From Streptomyces sp. DH5 (lineage in GTDB: Bacteria > Actinomycetota > Actinomycetes > Streptomycetales > Streptomycetaceae): DNA of 64,000 nucleotides. The position numbers and the translations under genes were made by a program. Below the pieces are notes generated by a model. It did no database searches. It was not told where the DNA came from and saw only the letters and a program-made list of their open reading frames with translations. The stretch covers positions 1 through 64,000 of the forward strand of contig NZ_JAHWGP010000026.1 in the NCBI RefSeq assembly GCF_020873915.1, given 5' to 3'. Of the stretch, positions 1-8,987 are shown in pieces (positions within the stretch are counted from its first letter, which is position 1; each line of letters starts with the position of its first letter).

Positions 1-234
1 GTCCTGCGTGGGACAGGCCACGCGGACGATCTGGCAGCCGGACGCGGTGAGCTCGGCGATCTGCTGGAGGGTCGCGCCGATGTCGGACGTGCGCGTGGTC
101 GTCATCGACTGCACCGACACCGGGGCGCCCCCGCCGACCGCCACCGGTCCGACCTGGATCCGCCGCGACGCACGCCGCTCGGCGAGCGGCGGCGCGGGCA
201 CCTGGGGCATGCCGAGCGAGACGGTGGTCGTCAT
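1..234 (-). CDS. ispG: 4-hydroxy-3-methylbut-2-enyl diphosphate synthase (5' part; runs off the window)
   Basis: Only the first 78 residues are inside the window. They contain the conserved N-terminal block [10 protein letters not shown] followed by [12 protein letters not shown] and IVRVA, typical of IspG/GcpE. This [4Fe-4S] enzyme makes HMBPP from MEcPP in the non-mevalonate pathway. The ATG at 234 lies 4 nt after the hpnH stop, and the GGAAG at the end of hpnH can serve as its ribosome site, so it is the downstream member of the hopanoid operon. It is probably an extra, pathway-dedicated copy; a housekeeping ispG elsewhere is expected but not visible here. The iron-sulfur cysteines lie beyond the edge. 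Confidence 0.9.
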   Translation of the reverse strand, partial: MTTTVSLGMPQVPAPPLAERRASRRIQVGPVAVGGGAPVSVQSMTTTRTSDIGATLQQIAELTASGCQIVRVACPTQD

Positions 235-238
235 GGCC

Positions 239-1261
239 TCACTTCCGGTTTCCGGGAACCGTCTCGCGCAGGGCGCGCAGCGACTCCTTCAGCGATCCCA
301 TGGTGGCGAGGACGGCGGTGGGCTCGTAACCGCAGTGCGCCATGCAGTTGGCGCAGCGCGGGTCCTTGCCGCGACCGTACTGGTCCCAGTCGGTGTCCTC
401 GATCAGTTCCCGGTACGTCGGCACGTAGCCGTCGCTCATCAGGTAGCAGGGGCGCTGCCAGCCGAAGAGCGAGTAGTTCGGGATCGCCCACGCCGTGCAG
501 GGGAAGTCGACCTTGCCCTCGAGGAAGTCGAGGAAGAGCGGCGAGTGGTTCAGCCGCCAGCGGCGCCGGTTGCCGCCCGCGAAGGCCTTCCTGAACAGTT
601 CCCGGGTCTGCTCCACGCCCAGGAAGTGCTCCTGGTCGGGGGCCTTCTCGTAGGCGTAGGCGGGCGAGATCATCATCTCGTCGACGCCCAGGTCGTCGTT
701 GAGGTAGTCGAGCACCTCGACGACGGTCTGCGGGGTGTCGGTGTTGAAGAAGGTCGAGTTGGTGGTGACCCGGAAGCCGCGCCGCTTGGCCTCCTTGATG
801 GCCTCCACGGCCTCGTCGAAGACACCTTCCTTCGCCACGGACTCGTCGTGCCGCTCCCGCAGTCCGTCGATGTGCACGGCGAAGGCGAAGTACGGCGAGG
901 GCGTGAACAGGTCCATCTTCTTGCGCATGAGCAGGGCGTTGGTGCACAGGAAGACGTACTTGCGCCTGGCCACCAGCTGGCGTGCGATCTCGTCGATCTG
1001 GGGGTGCATCAGGGGTTCGCCGCCGGCGATCGACACCATCGGTGCCCCGGACTCCAGGACGGCGCCCACGGCCTGGGCGACGGGCATCCGCTGCTTGAGC
1101 ACCCCGGCCGGGTGCTGGATCTTGCCGCACCCCTCGCACTTGAGGTTGCAGGCGAAGAGCGGTTCCAGTTCGACGATGAGCGGAAACTTGTCCCGCCTGC
1201 GGAGCTTCTGTTCGGCCAAGTATGTAGCGACCTTGATGGACTGACGCAGCGGCATGGCCAT
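239..1261 (-). CDS. hpnH: Radical SAM adenosyl-hopene transferase HpnH
   Basis: A 340-aa radical SAM protein. The CX3CX2C cluster is Cys38, Cys42 and Cys45 in [10 protein letters not shown], and a C-terminal cysteine group ([13 protein letters not shown]) fits the DUF3463-type tail of HpnH. In characterised bacteria HpnH adds a 5'-deoxyadenosyl group to diploptene, giving adenosylhopane, the first step of the C35 side chain. The start at MAMPLRQ is preferred over an upstream in-frame ATG because a perfect AGGAGG sits 7-8 nt before it. That Shine-Dalgarno overlaps the stop of hpnG, so the two are translationally linked. Function assignment is strong from the family and the operon. Confidence 0.95.
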   Translation of the reverse strand: MAMPLRQSIKVATYLAEQKLRRRDKFPLIVELEPLFACNLKCEGCGKIQHPAGVLKQRMPVAQAVGAVLESGAPMVSIAGGEPLMHPQIDEIARQLVARRKYVFLCTNALLMRKKMDLFTPSPYFAFAVHIDGLRERHDESVAKEGVFDEAVEAIKEAKRRGFRVTTNSTFFNTDTPQTVVEVLDYLNDDLGVDEMMISPAYAYEKAPDQEHFLGVEQTRELFRKAFAGGNRRRWRLNHSPLFLDFLEGKVDFPCTAWAIPNYSLFGWQRPCYLMSDGYVPTYRELIEDTDWDQYGRGKDPRCANCMAHCGYEPTAVLATMGSLKESLRALRETVPGNRK

Positions 1262-1266
1262 CTGGC

Positions 1267-1908
1267 TCACCTCCTGGGGAGCAGCAAGGAACGGTGCCAT
1301 TCATAGAAAGCCGGAACTACGGAACGAAGGACACGGAAAGCCGATATTCCACCGCGGACCGTGCCGATGCGGACCAGCTCGTGCTCAGGAGCGTCCACGA
1401 CCACCCGGACGGCCGCAACCGGGCGCTCGCCCGTCCGGACGGCGCTCAGGAGCGTGGCCGCCGATTCCATGTCGGCCGCGATCGCGCCGGTGGCGAGCAG
1501 ATCGGACCGTTCGTGGCCGCGGACGACATGGTCGGACCCGGTGAGCGGGCCGGTGTGCACCGTGCGCCCGGGCACCGCCCGCACCAGCTCCTTCACCAGC
1601 AGCTCGGTCCCCACGCAGGGGACGGTTCCGCGCGGGTCGCGCGTCTCCCCGGCGACGACCAGGTCGCCGGGGTGCATGCCGGGCGCCAGCCCCGCGCAGA
1701 AGCCGGTGGCCAGGACGGCCGCCTCGCGCAGCTCCCCGGTCGCGAGCACCCCGGTGACGGACCGCTCGGCCGCCGCCGGGCCCATGCCGGTGCGCAGGAC
1801 GGTCACCGGCCCGCCCGGCCTGCCGCGTTCGCACCTGCGCAGGGCGAACTGCTCGATGCCGAGCGCGCAGGCGATCAGCAGCGGGACCGGGGCGGGCCGG
1901 GGAGTCAT
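1267..1908 (-). CDS. hpnG: Adenosylhopane nucleosidase/phosphorylase-family protein HpnG
   Basis: A 213-aa protein of the nucleoside phosphorylase fold: it begins with PLLIACALGIEQFALR, has a central TGFCAGLAPGMHPGDLVV block and a C-terminal AADMESAATLL, the usual purine-nucleoside-binding MES segment. HpnG removes adenine from adenosylhopane, giving ribosylhopane or its phosphate, directly after HpnH. The ATG overlaps the stop of shc by one base (TGATG), so it is translationally coupled. A longer open frame continues upstream over shc, but the family start and the coupling argue for this ATG. Confidence 0.9.
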   Translation of the reverse strand: MTPRPAPVPLLIACALGIEQFALRRCERGRPGGPVTVLRTGMGPAAAERSVTGVLATGELREAAVLATGFCAGLAPGMHPGDLVVAGETRDPRGTVPCVGTELLVKELVRAVPGRTVHTGPLTGSDHVVRGHERSDLLATGAIAADMESAATLLSAVRTGERPVAAVRVVVDAPEHELVRIGTVRGGISAFRVLRSVVPAFYEWHRSLLLPRR

Positions 1909-3950
1909 CAGCTGCCCTTCGCCTCGGCTGGGGACTGGTGCCCGGCGCCGGTCCTCGCGGCGGCCGGCTGCTTGCTGAAGGGTTCCCCGTGCACGTACCG
2001 GCCGAGGGCGGTGAGCGGGAAGACCTGCCGGTAGAGGTGGTAGTTGATGGAGAAGTCCCAGGGGAAGCCGGTGCCGGTGAAGTACGGCTCGTCCCAGGAG
2101 CCGTCCTGGCGCTGGGTGGACACCAGCCACTCGATGCCGCGCTCGACGGCCCCGGAGTCACGCTCCCCGGCCGCCAGCAGCGCCATCAGGGCCCACGCGG
2201 TCTGCGAGGCGGTGGAGGCCCCCCTGCCGCTCCACTCCCGGACGTAGCGGTAGGAGCGCAGGTCCTCGCCCCAGCCGCCGTCGTCGTTCTGCACCTTCTC
2301 CAGCCAGGCCACCGCCCGCCTGATCGCCGGGTGCGAGCCGGGGAATCCCGCCGCGGTCAGCGCGGGCACCACGGAGCCGGTGCCGTAGAGGTAGTTGACG
2401 CCCCAGCGTCCGAACCAGGAGCCGTCGAGTTCCTGTTCGGCGAGGAGCCACTGGATGCCGCGGCGGGTGCGCGGGTCGTGGGCGAGGCCCTCGACGGCGA
2501 GCATCTCCACGACATGGGCGGTGACGTCGGCCGACGGCGGGTCGATGACCTCGCCGAAGTCGCAGAACGGCAGCCGGTTGGGGAAAGGGCTGGTGTTGTC
2601 GACGTCGAAGGCCCCCCATGCGCCGTTCTTCGACTGCATGCCGAGGTTCCAGCGGACCCCGCGCCCGATGGCGTTGTCCACCCGTTCGGGGTCGTGGTGC
2701 TTGACCCGGCGCAGGGCGAGGACGACCTCGGCGGTGTCGTCGATGTCGGGGTAGTTGTCGTTGTGGAACTCGAACGCCCAGCCGCCGGGAGGCAGATGGG
2801 GCCGGCGCACGGACCAGTCGCCGGGCCGCACGATCTGCTCGCCGAGCATCCAGTCGGCTGCCCTGACCAGTTGGGGGTGGTCGGCGGGCAGCCCGGCGTC
2901 GGCCAGGGCGATGGTGGCGAGGCAGGTGTCCCAGACCGGGGACTGGCAGGCCTCGATCATCCGGGCCCCGTCCTCGCGCCACACGGCGAACCGGTCCAGC
3001 GACTCCAGGCCCGCGCGCATCACCGGGTGGTTCAGGTCGTAGCCGAGCAGGTGCAGCGCGATGACCGAGTACACGGCCGGGGGCTGGATGCCGCCCCAGC
3101 AGCCGTCGTTCTCCTGCCGCTCGATGATCCAGCGGGCGGCGGCGTGCATCGCCGCCCGGCGCAACCGGCGCGGGACCGCCCGGCGCAGGGTGTGCAGACC
3201 CTTGTCCAGGCGCTGGAAGGCGCCGTCCCAGCTCCTCACCGGCGCGAGGGGCCGGGGCGGGTTCGGGTGGTGCGGGTCGGTGTGCAGTTCGTCCAGCGGG
3301 AACGGGGCGGGCCGCACCGGCCGCTCGGCGGAGACGATCGTCAGCGGCACGATGGTCTGCCGCGCCCAGCAGCCGAAGTCGTAGATGTTGAGCGGCACCC
3401 AGGACGGGAACCAGATCAGTTCGGGCGGGAGTTCGGGCAGGTCCTCCCACTTCCACCAGCCGAACAGGGCCAGCCAGATCCGGGTGAAGACCCGGGACGC
3501 GGCGATGCCGCCCCGCTCGCGGATCCAGGCGGAGGCGCGCGCCATGTGCGGGGCGTCGGGCGGATCACCCGCCAGACGCAGCGCGACGTAGGCCTCGATG
3601 GTGGCGGAGAGGTCACCGGGTCCGCCGTGGAAGGTGGCCCAGGTACCGTCCTCGCGCTGCTCCCCGCGGATGAACAGGGCGGCCGCACGGGTGGTGTCCT
3701 CGTCGCGGATGCCGAGGAACTGACGCAGCAGCAGGTCCTCGGCGTCCATCGTGACGTTGGTCTCGAGGTCGCCCTTCCACCAGCCCTGGTCGTCCTGCAG
3801 GGACAGCAGGAAGTCGGTGGCGCGCCGCATGGCGCGGGCGGCTCTGTCGGGAACCCCGGCCGCCTCGGGGATGTCGGTGTCGTTTTCGCTGGCCGCGGCC
3901 ACGCGGGACGGGAGGGCCGCCCCGGTGCTTCCGTCGGTCGTCGCTGTCAT
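1908..3950 (-). CDS. shc: Squalene-hopene cyclase
   Basis: A 680-aa terpene cyclase of full length for the class II family. It has the catalytic DIDD (residues 402-405, the DXDD acid), several QW repeats such as QDDQGWW, QENDGCWGG and QNDDGGWGE, and the C-terminal block TGTGFPWDFSINYHLYR. It cyclises squalene to hopene/diplopterol at the membrane. An N-terminal extension of about 40 polar residues is typical of Streptomyces SHC. The ATG at 3950 has a purine-rich AAGGGGAAG just upstream. It sits 119 nt after the polyprenyl synthase gene, the only real gap in the operon, so an internal promoter there is possible but none is evident. Confidence 0.97.
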   Translation of the reverse strand: MTATTDGSTGAALPSRVAAASENDTDIPEAAGVPDRAARAMRRATDFLLSLQDDQGWWKGDLETNVTMDAEDLLLRQFLGIRDEDTTRAAALFIRGEQREDGTWATFHGGPGDLSATIEAYVALRLAGDPPDAPHMARASAWIRERGGIAASRVFTRIWLALFGWWKWEDLPELPPELIWFPSWVPLNIYDFGCWARQTIVPLTIVSAERPVRPAPFPLDELHTDPHHPNPPRPLAPVRSWDGAFQRLDKGLHTLRRAVPRRLRRAAMHAAARWIIERQENDGCWGGIQPPAVYSVIALHLLGYDLNHPVMRAGLESLDRFAVWREDGARMIEACQSPVWDTCLATIALADAGLPADHPQLVRAADWMLGEQIVRPGDWSVRRPHLPPGGWAFEFHNDNYPDIDDTAEVVLALRRVKHHDPERVDNAIGRGVRWNLGMQSKNGAWGAFDVDNTSPFPNRLPFCDFGEVIDPPSADVTAHVVEMLAVEGLAHDPRTRRGIQWLLAEQELDGSWFGRWGVNYLYGTGSVVPALTAAGFPGSHPAIRRAVAWLEKVQNDDGGWGEDLRSYRYVREWSGRGASTASQTAWALMALLAAGERDSGAVERGIEWLVSTQRQDGSWDEPYFTGTGFPWDFSINYHLYRQVFPLTALGRYVHGEPFSKQPAAARTGAGHQSPAEAKGS

Positions 3951-4069
3951 GGCTTCCCCTTCGTGCAGTCCTGCAAGCGGTGCGTCTGCTGTGGGTCCGC
4001 CGTCGGCCGGTGCCGTTCTCCCCTGGGCGCCGGCCGGCGACTAAGCGAGGGCTATTCGACCGATAGTGA

Positions 4070-5206
4070 TCATCTCTTTCGTACGACGACGAAGTCCGCG
4101 AGCGCCGTGAACTGCTCCCGCACCCGGTCGGGCATGTCCACGGCGTCGAGGGCCTCGATGGCGATGGTGTGCTGACGGCGTGCCTCGTCGGCGGTCCACT
4201 CTCGGCCGCCGGCCTCCTCGATGAGGGCGGCACGGGCCGCGAACTCCTCCTCGGAGAAGTGCGCGAAGTCGCTGCTCTTGGCGTCGGCGGCGAGGATCTC
4301 GCCGAGCCGCCGGGAGGCGGGGCCGTCGGCGGCGAGCGCCGCCACGACCGGAAGGGACTTCTTGCGCTGGCGCAGGTCGCTCCAGGTCTGCTTGCCGGTG
4401 GCTTCCGGGTCGCCCCAGATGCCGAGGAGGTCGTCGACGGCCTGGAAGGCGAGCCCGAGGTGGTAGCCGTACCTCTCCAGCGCGTCGGCGGTGCGGTCGT
4501 CGGCGCCGCCGAGCACCGCGCCGATGGAACTGGCGCAGGCGAGCAGGGCGCCGGTCTTGTTGCCCTCCATCTCCAGGCACTCCTCGACGCTGACGCGGTC
4601 GCGGTGCTCGTAGGAGATGTCCTGGGCCTGACCGTCGATCAGGGCGCGGCTCGCGGTCGCCAGCCGCCGGGCGGCACGGCCGGCCTGGACGGTGCCGAGT
4701 TCGAGGAGCACCTCGTTGGCCAGGGCGAAGAGCGCGTCGCCGACGAGGATGGCCTGGGCGGGACCGTGCACCTTCCAGACGGTGTCGCGGTGCCGGCGCT
4801 GCTCGTCGCCGTCCATCAGGTCGTCGTGCAGCAGCGAGAAGTTGTGGACCAGTTCGACGGCGACCGCGCCGGGTACGCCGGACTCCGGGGCGGCACCGGT
4901 GACCTCGGCGGACAGCACCGCGAGCGCGGGGCGCACGGCCTTGCCGCCGTCGCCGTCCGCGGGCCGTCCCTGGGCGTCGATCCAGCCGAAGTGGTAGGCG
5001 GCGACCGTGTCCATGGGAGGTGCCAGGCGGTCGACGGCCGCCCGCAGTACCGGCGTGGCCAGGGTCCGCCCGCGCTCCAGGAGCGCGGCGACGTCCACCG
5101 CGGTCCTTCGAGCGGCGTGCGAGGCCGGGGGCACAGTGGGCACAGTCTCTCCTCTTGTCGCGGTACCGGGGGTGCGGGGTCCTGCCGCGCCGCTCCGTTG
5201 CAGCAT
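4070..5206 (-). CDS. Polyprenyl diphosphate synthase (FPP/GGPP type) of the hopanoid operon
   Basis: A 378-aa trans-isoprenyl diphosphate synthase. The first aspartate-rich motif is HDDLMD (Asp128, Asp129, Asp132) and the second is AVDDLLGIWGD (from Asp258). By position it should make the farnesyl diphosphate used by HpnD/HpnC; chain length cannot be read reliably from the sequence. The first 40 residues are a low-complexity Ala/Pro/Thr stretch. The ATG overlaps the hpnE stop in TGATG, with GAGGAGG about 8 nt upstream, so the start is well supported. Longer open frames through hpnE are shadows. Confidence 0.92.
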   Translation of the reverse strand: MLQRSGAAGPRTPGTATRGETVPTVPPASHAARRTAVDVAALLERGRTLATPVLRAAVDRLAPPMDTVAAYHFGWIDAQGRPADGDGGKAVRPALAVLSAEVTGAAPESGVPGAVAVELVHNFSLLHDDLMDGDEQRRHRDTVWKVHGPAQAILVGDALFALANEVLLELGTVQAGRAARRLATASRALIDGQAQDISYEHRDRVSVEECLEMEGNKTGALLACASSIGAVLGGADDRTADALERYGYHLGLAFQAVDDLLGIWGDPEATGKQTWSDLRQRKKSLPVVAALAADGPASRRLGEILAADAKSSDFAHFSEEEFAARAALIEEAGGREWTADEARRQHTIAIEALDAVDMPDRVREQFTALADFVVVRKR

Positions 5207-6633
5207 CAGGCCGCCTCCTCGATGGCGAAGAGGTGGCGGGGGCGGGGCCGGCCGAGGGCGCCCAGCGCGGCGTCCGCCGCGCCGACGCCACTGCGGACCG
5301 CGCTCTCCATGGTCGCGGGCCACCCGGTGGCGGTCCACGCTCCGGCCAGGTAGAGGCCGGGTGCCTTGGTGCGGGCGCCGGGCCTGAGGCGTCCGACGCC
5401 CGGTGCGGGAGCGAACGTGGCGGTGCGCTCCCGGGTGACGAAGAAGTCCTCGACCCGCGCGTCGCGGGTGCGCGGCAGCAGCCGCCGGAGTTCGGGCAGG
5501 TAACGGTCGCGCAGCACGGCGACCGGCTCGTCGATGTCGGCCTGGGCGACCGACTGGGACACCGCCAGGTACTGGCCGCGTTCCAGTCCTGAGGCGTCGG
5601 TGCGGTCGAAGACCCATTGCACGGGGGTGCCGAGGGCCGCGAAGAACGGCCGGGTGAGCACCTGCCGGTCGTAGACCACGTGGACGTTGAGGATCGGCGC
5701 GGTGCCGATGCCGAGGAGCCGCTCGGGTGCGTCGAGCGCGCCGGCGGGCAGCAGGTCGTACGCCTCGCGCTGCGGTACGGCGAGCACGACCGCGTCGGCC
5801 GTGATCGTCTCGCCGGGCACGTGGACGCTCCATCTTCCGTCCGGGTGTGCGGATACGGAGGTGACACGGGTACGGACCTCGGTCCGTACCCCGGCGGAGT
5901 CGAGTGCCTCGCGGGCGAGCCGGTCGTGCAGGTCGCCCAGCGGCACCCGGGCCCAGCCGATGTCGGCGGCCGAAGGGTCGGAGAGCAGACCGGTCTTGAA
6001 GACCATCGCGGCGAGCGCGAGGGACGTGTCGTCCGCGACCGCGTTCAGGGTGGCGATCCCGACCAGGTCCCACAGGGCCTCGACGGCGCGCGCCGACTGG
6101 CCGTGCGCGGCCAGCCAGCCGCCGAAGTCCTGCTCGTCCAGGGCCGGATCGGCGAGGTCGAGTCCCTTCAGCGCGAGCGCGGCCCGTCCCACCCGGGCCC
6201 GCTCGGCCGGCGACAGGTGCGGATAGGAGGCGAGGCTGCGGCCCAGGTGCAGGGGCACGGGCAGCGCGTCGCGCCGCAGCCTGCCGAGCCGCCGCCCCTC
6301 GGGACGCGCGAGGTCGAGCACGGGTACGTCGAGACGGTTCTGCAGCGGTGCCAGCGCCGCTCCGCCGATCCGGTCGAGGAACCAGCGGTAGGCGGTACAG
6401 CAGCGCAGGTACACGTGTTGGCCGTTGTCGACGGTCAGGTCGCCGCGCCGGAAGGAGAAGGCGAGCCCGCCCAGGCGCGGCCGGCCCTCGAGCAGCGTGA
6501 CGCCCACTCCGGCGTCGGCGAGGGCGAGCGCGGCGGTGACACCGGCGAGTCCGCCGCCGACCACGACGGCGTGCCGTCCGGCCGGCGCGGGGCCGTCCGT
6601 GTGCGGACCCCCGGTGCGTGTGCCGTGGCTCAT
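5206..6633 (-). CDS. hpnE: Hydroxysqualene reductase/desaturase HpnE (FAD-dependent)
   Basis: A 475-aa FAD-dependent amine-oxidase/phytoene-desaturase fold protein. The dinucleotide motif VVVGGGLAGVTAALAL is near residues 23-38, followed by the acidic LLEGRPRLGG and a C-terminal LYLAGAWTATGWPATMES FAD loop. In characterised systems HpnE reduces hydroxysqualene to squalene, completing the HpnD-HpnC-HpnE route from FPP. The ATG at 6633 overlaps the stop of the preceding 40-codon gene (ATGA) and has GGGGAGG 4 nt upstream. Its own stop overlaps the next start. It is often called a phytoene dehydrogenase in older annotations. Confidence 0.93.
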   Translation of the reverse strand: MSHGTRTGGPHTDGPAPAGRHAVVVGGGLAGVTAALALADAGVGVTLLEGRPRLGGLAFSFRRGDLTVDNGQHVYLRCCTAYRWFLDRIGGAALAPLQNRLDVPVLDLARPEGRRLGRLRRDALPVPLHLGRSLASYPHLSPAERARVGRAALALKGLDLADPALDEQDFGGWLAAHGQSARAVEALWDLVGIATLNAVADDTSLALAAMVFKTGLLSDPSAADIGWARVPLGDLHDRLAREALDSAGVRTEVRTRVTSVSAHPDGRWSVHVPGETITADAVVLAVPQREAYDLLPAGALDAPERLLGIGTAPILNVHVVYDRQVLTRPFFAALGTPVQWVFDRTDASGLERGQYLAVSQSVAQADIDEPVAVLRDRYLPELRRLLPRTRDARVEDFFVTRERTATFAPAPGVGRLRPGARTKAPGLYLAGAWTATGWPATMESAVRSGVGAADAALGALGRPRPRHLFAIEEAA

Positions 6634-6752
6634 GTGTCCTCCCCCGCCCGGCCGGACCGCGCCAGCGGTGCGCGAAGGGCCGTCTCGGTCTGTGACGCGG
6701 CGTCGTGGCGGAGGGTTGCCCGCCGATTCCCGCCGGGGAGCGGAGTGTCCAT
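6630..6752 (-). CDS. Small translationally coupled protein of the hopanoid operon (DUF6380-like)
   Basis: A 40-codon ORF bridging hpnD and hpnE. Its ATG overlaps the hpnD stop (TGATG), a perfect AGGAGG lies 8 nt upstream, and its TGA overlaps the hpnE ATG (ATGA). This coupling on both sides strongly suggests it is translated. The product begins MDTPLPGGNRRATLR and is basic, with no membrane segment and no cysteines. It resembles, from memory, the Streptomyces-specific DUF6380 small proteins; S. coelicolor also has a small ORF at this place. No function is known. It may be a partner of the squalene-forming enzymes or simply a coupling element that sets hpnE translation. Confidence 0.75.
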   Translation of the reverse strand: MDTPLPGGNRRATLRHDAASQTETALRAPLARSGRAGEDT

Positions 6753-7702
6753 CAGGCCCGCCTCCTGACGGACCGCCGGGTCACGTTCCGGGTGTCCACA
6801 CCGGACAGACCGCGCACCGCGACATAGGCCTTCTCCCGGCCTGGCAGGGAGACCCGGCCGCGGAGCACGGCTTCGGGGTCGCGCTCGATGCGGTCCAGGA
6901 GCCGGCGGTAGATGCCGGCCATGGCGGCCACGCAGGCGCCGCTGCGCCGGTCGAGCATGGGGAGCAGCCGGTAGCCCTCGGCGAAGAGGGCGCGGGCCCT
7001 GCGCACCTCGAAGTGCACCAGGCCCGCGAAGTCGGAGCCCTCCGGCGGGGTCGGTCCGGCGAATCCGGCGGAACAGCCGAACTTGGCGAGGTCGTCCGAG
7101 GGAAGGTAGGTGCGCCCGCCCTCGGCGTCCTCCCGGACGTCCCTGAGGATGTTGGTGAGCTGGAGCGCGAGCCCCAGCGTGTCGGCGTACTCGGCGGCGC
7201 GCTCGGAGCCGCGCGCGCCGCGTTCGGTGCCGAACACGCCGAGCGAGAGCCTGCCGATGGCCCCCGCGACGCAGCGGCAGTAGACCTTGAGGTCGTCCCA
7301 GGTCTCGTAGGTCTCGCCGCGTACGTCCATCTGGACACCGTCGATGAGTTCGTCCAGGCCGCCGAGCGGGATCGGGAAGCGCGCGGCGGCGTGCGCGAGG
7401 GCGACGGCGACCGGGTCGGTGTCGTCCTCCTCGACCGCTCCGTCGCGGATCCGCGAGAGCAGCGCCCGGGTGTCCTCCAGCCGGGCGACCTTGACGTCGT
7501 CCGCGAGAGCGCCGTCGCCGATGTCGTCGACCCGCCGGGAGAACGCGTACAGCGCCGACATCGCCCGCCGCTGGGGCGTGGGCAGCAGCCGGATGCCGTA
7601 GGCGAAGTTGCGTGCCTGCTGTCCGGTGACGGTCTCGCAGTAGCTGTAGGCGGCGAGTACCGGTGCGGACGCGAGTGATTGCGACTCCACGGTCCGGATC
7701 AC
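6752..7702 (-). CDS. hpnD: Presqualene diphosphate synthase HpnD
   Basis: A 316-aa squalene/phytoene synthase-fold enzyme. The two Mg-binding aspartate motifs are DDIGD (59-63) and DVRED (188-192), and YLPSDDL follows the second. In the HpnCDE pathway HpnD condenses two FPP molecules to presqualene diphosphate. The start is a GTG at 7702 that overlaps the hpnC stop (GTGA), with an AGGAAAGG just before it. Separation from hpnC (its paralogue) follows the presence of the longer C-terminal domain and the gene order found in other hopanoid operons. Confidence 0.92.
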   Translation of the reverse strand: MIRTVESQSLASAPVLAAYSYCETVTGQQARNFAYGIRLLPTPQRRAMSALYAFSRRVDDIGDGALADDVKVARLEDTRALLSRIRDGAVEEDDTDPVAVALAHAAARFPIPLGGLDELIDGVQMDVRGETYETWDDLKVYCRCVAGAIGRLSLGVFGTERGARGSERAAEYADTLGLALQLTNILRDVREDAEGGRTYLPSDDLAKFGCSAGFAGPTPPEGSDFAGLVHFEVRRARALFAEGYRLLPMLDRRSGACVAAMAGIYRRLLDRIERDPEAVLRGRVSLPGREKAYVAVRGLSGVDTRNVTRRSVRRRA

Positions 7703-8610
7703 CCCTTTCCTCGCAGAGTCGGGCCCGCCTCGCGCAGCAGCTGGATCCTGCCGGGCTTGGGCGGGCCGGGAAGTACGTCGTATTCGGCGGCGGCGATGGC
7801 CCGGACGGCCGCTCTTCCTCCCGCCACGAACCCCGCGAGCAGCAGCCTGAGTCTGCCGTGGACGCTGCGCACCAGCGGCGCGCCCTCGTCCAGCAGGTCC
7901 AGGGCGCGCTGTGCCTGGTAGGCGACGAGGGCGCGCACCGAGGCACCGGCGGTGGGTGCGGCGAGGTCCGCCTCCTCGACGTGGAAGAGCTTCATGTCCG
8001 TGGCGGGCAGGTAGACGCGGTCGCGGCCGAGGTCCTCGGCGACGTCCTGGAGGTGCTCGACGATCTGCAGGGCCGTGCAGATCGCGTCGGAACGGCGGAT
8101 CCGCTCCGGGGTGGCGGTCCCGGTGACGGCGAGCACCAGCCGTCCGACCGGATTGGCCGACAGTTCGCAGTAGGCGAGCAGGTCGTCGTAGGTCTCGTAG
8201 CGCTTGACGAGCTGGTCCTGGCGGTTCGCGGCGATCAGGCCGAGGAAGGGCTCGGGGGTCAGCGCGTGACGGCGGACCGTCGGCAGCAGCCGGAGCAGCA
8301 GCGGATGGCGGGGCTCCGGGCCTGCCGGGTCGAACACCCGGTGCAGATCGGCCGCGAAGGCGTCCAGCAGGACCAGCCGGTCCTCCGCCTCGTCCGCCGG
8401 AACTCCGAGGAGGCGCGCGTCGGCACCGCCGGGCGCCAGGTCGCCGTCGCCGATGTCGTCGACCAGACGGGCGAAGCCGTACACGGCCATGAGGTCGTCA
8501 CGCCAGGACCTGGGCAGGAAGAAGGGAGCGACGGGGAAGTTCTCGGCGGCGGCCTTGTCCAGCGTGGCCCGCTCGACGCCGGCGGCGCGCGCCGTGCCGG
8601 TGGGCGTCAT
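7699..8610 (-). CDS. hpnC: Hydroxysqualene synthase HpnC
   Basis: A 303-aa squalene/phytoene synthase-fold protein with DDIGD (51-55) and the second motif DVAEDLGRDRVYLP. HpnC converts presqualene diphosphate to hydroxysqualene. The chosen ATG gives the start MTPTGTARAA, matching the usual length. An in-frame GTG ten codons upstream (8640) is possible, but neither has a good Shine-Dalgarno. Instead, the ATG overlaps the stop of a short upstream ORF (ATGA), which would explain how it is translated. It is the first enzyme gene of the hopanoid operon. Confidence 0.9.
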   Translation of the reverse strand: MTPTGTARAAGVERATLDKAAAENFPVAPFFLPRSWRDDLMAVYGFARLVDDIGDGDLAPGGADARLLGVPADEAEDRLVLLDAFAADLHRVFDPAGPEPRHPLLLRLLPTVRRHALTPEPFLGLIAANRQDQLVKRYETYDDLLAYCELSANPVGRLVLAVTGTATPERIRRSDAICTALQIVEHLQDVAEDLGRDRVYLPATDMKLFHVEEADLAAPTAGASVRALVAYQAQRALDLLDEGAPLVRSVHGRLRLLLAGFVAGGRAAVRAIAAAEYDVLPGPPKPGRIQLLREAGPTLRGKG

Positions 8611-8672
8611 CGCGGACAGCCCGGGGCGGGGACGGCACACGCTGCGTCGAGCGGGGGAGTCTCCGTAGCCAT
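8607..8672 (-). CDS. Candidate 21-codon leader ORF coupled to hpnC
   Basis: An ORF that starts at ATG 8672 (an in-frame GTG also lies at 8681) and ends in a TGA overlapping the hpnC ATG (ATGA). A GGGAG lies 11 nt upstream of the ATG. The product begins MATETPPLDAACAVP and is neither membrane-like nor obviously functional. Because hpnC itself lacks a Shine-Dalgarno, ribosomes finishing this ORF could start hpnC by coupling. It could alternatively be chance, or the remnant of a longer N-terminus lost by a frameshift. Confidence 0.4.
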   Translation of the reverse strand: MATETPPLDAACAVPAPGCPR

Positions 8673-8987
8673 TGCCGTCACATCTCCCGTTCTACACTGC
8701 CAACCCAATACGCACTATTTCGGACACGCCACCCAGGTTTTCGCCCGGCGGTACCACTGGATGTTGACGGGCGTTATGGCCCTGATTGCCGCCTTTCGGG
8801 ACCGCACCAGCTTACGTCGTGCAACGCGGTGCGCATCGCCGGGGGGCCTCCGGGCATCACGGCAACGAACGGGACGGCGTCAGGATTCCTCGCGATGAGG
8901 GGAATTGACGCCGCCTTTGCGGACACCCCGCCCCGCCGGAGAGTTCCGGGGGGGGGAATCCAAGTGCCCGGAAAGGGGCGAAACGGG
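8673..8987. other. Intergenic region upstream of the hopanoid operon
   Basis: About 315 nt between the end of the exporter ATPase gene and the hpnC leader, both on the minus strand. It must hold the promoter of the hopanoid operon, but no convincing -35/-10 pair is visible. The most AT-rich part, roughly 8690-8730, is the likeliest promoter area. No reading frame here looks like a gene. Confidence 0.5.

Noticed and set aside
1262-1300. Upstream ATG start for HpnH (13 extra residues)
   Set aside because: The internal ATG at 1261 has a perfect AGGAGG at ideal spacing and matches the family N-terminus.
8678-8683. ATG immediately followed by TGA (a start-stop) before the hpnC leader
   Set aside because: The GGGAG is directly adjacent, leaving no room for initiation; likely chance.
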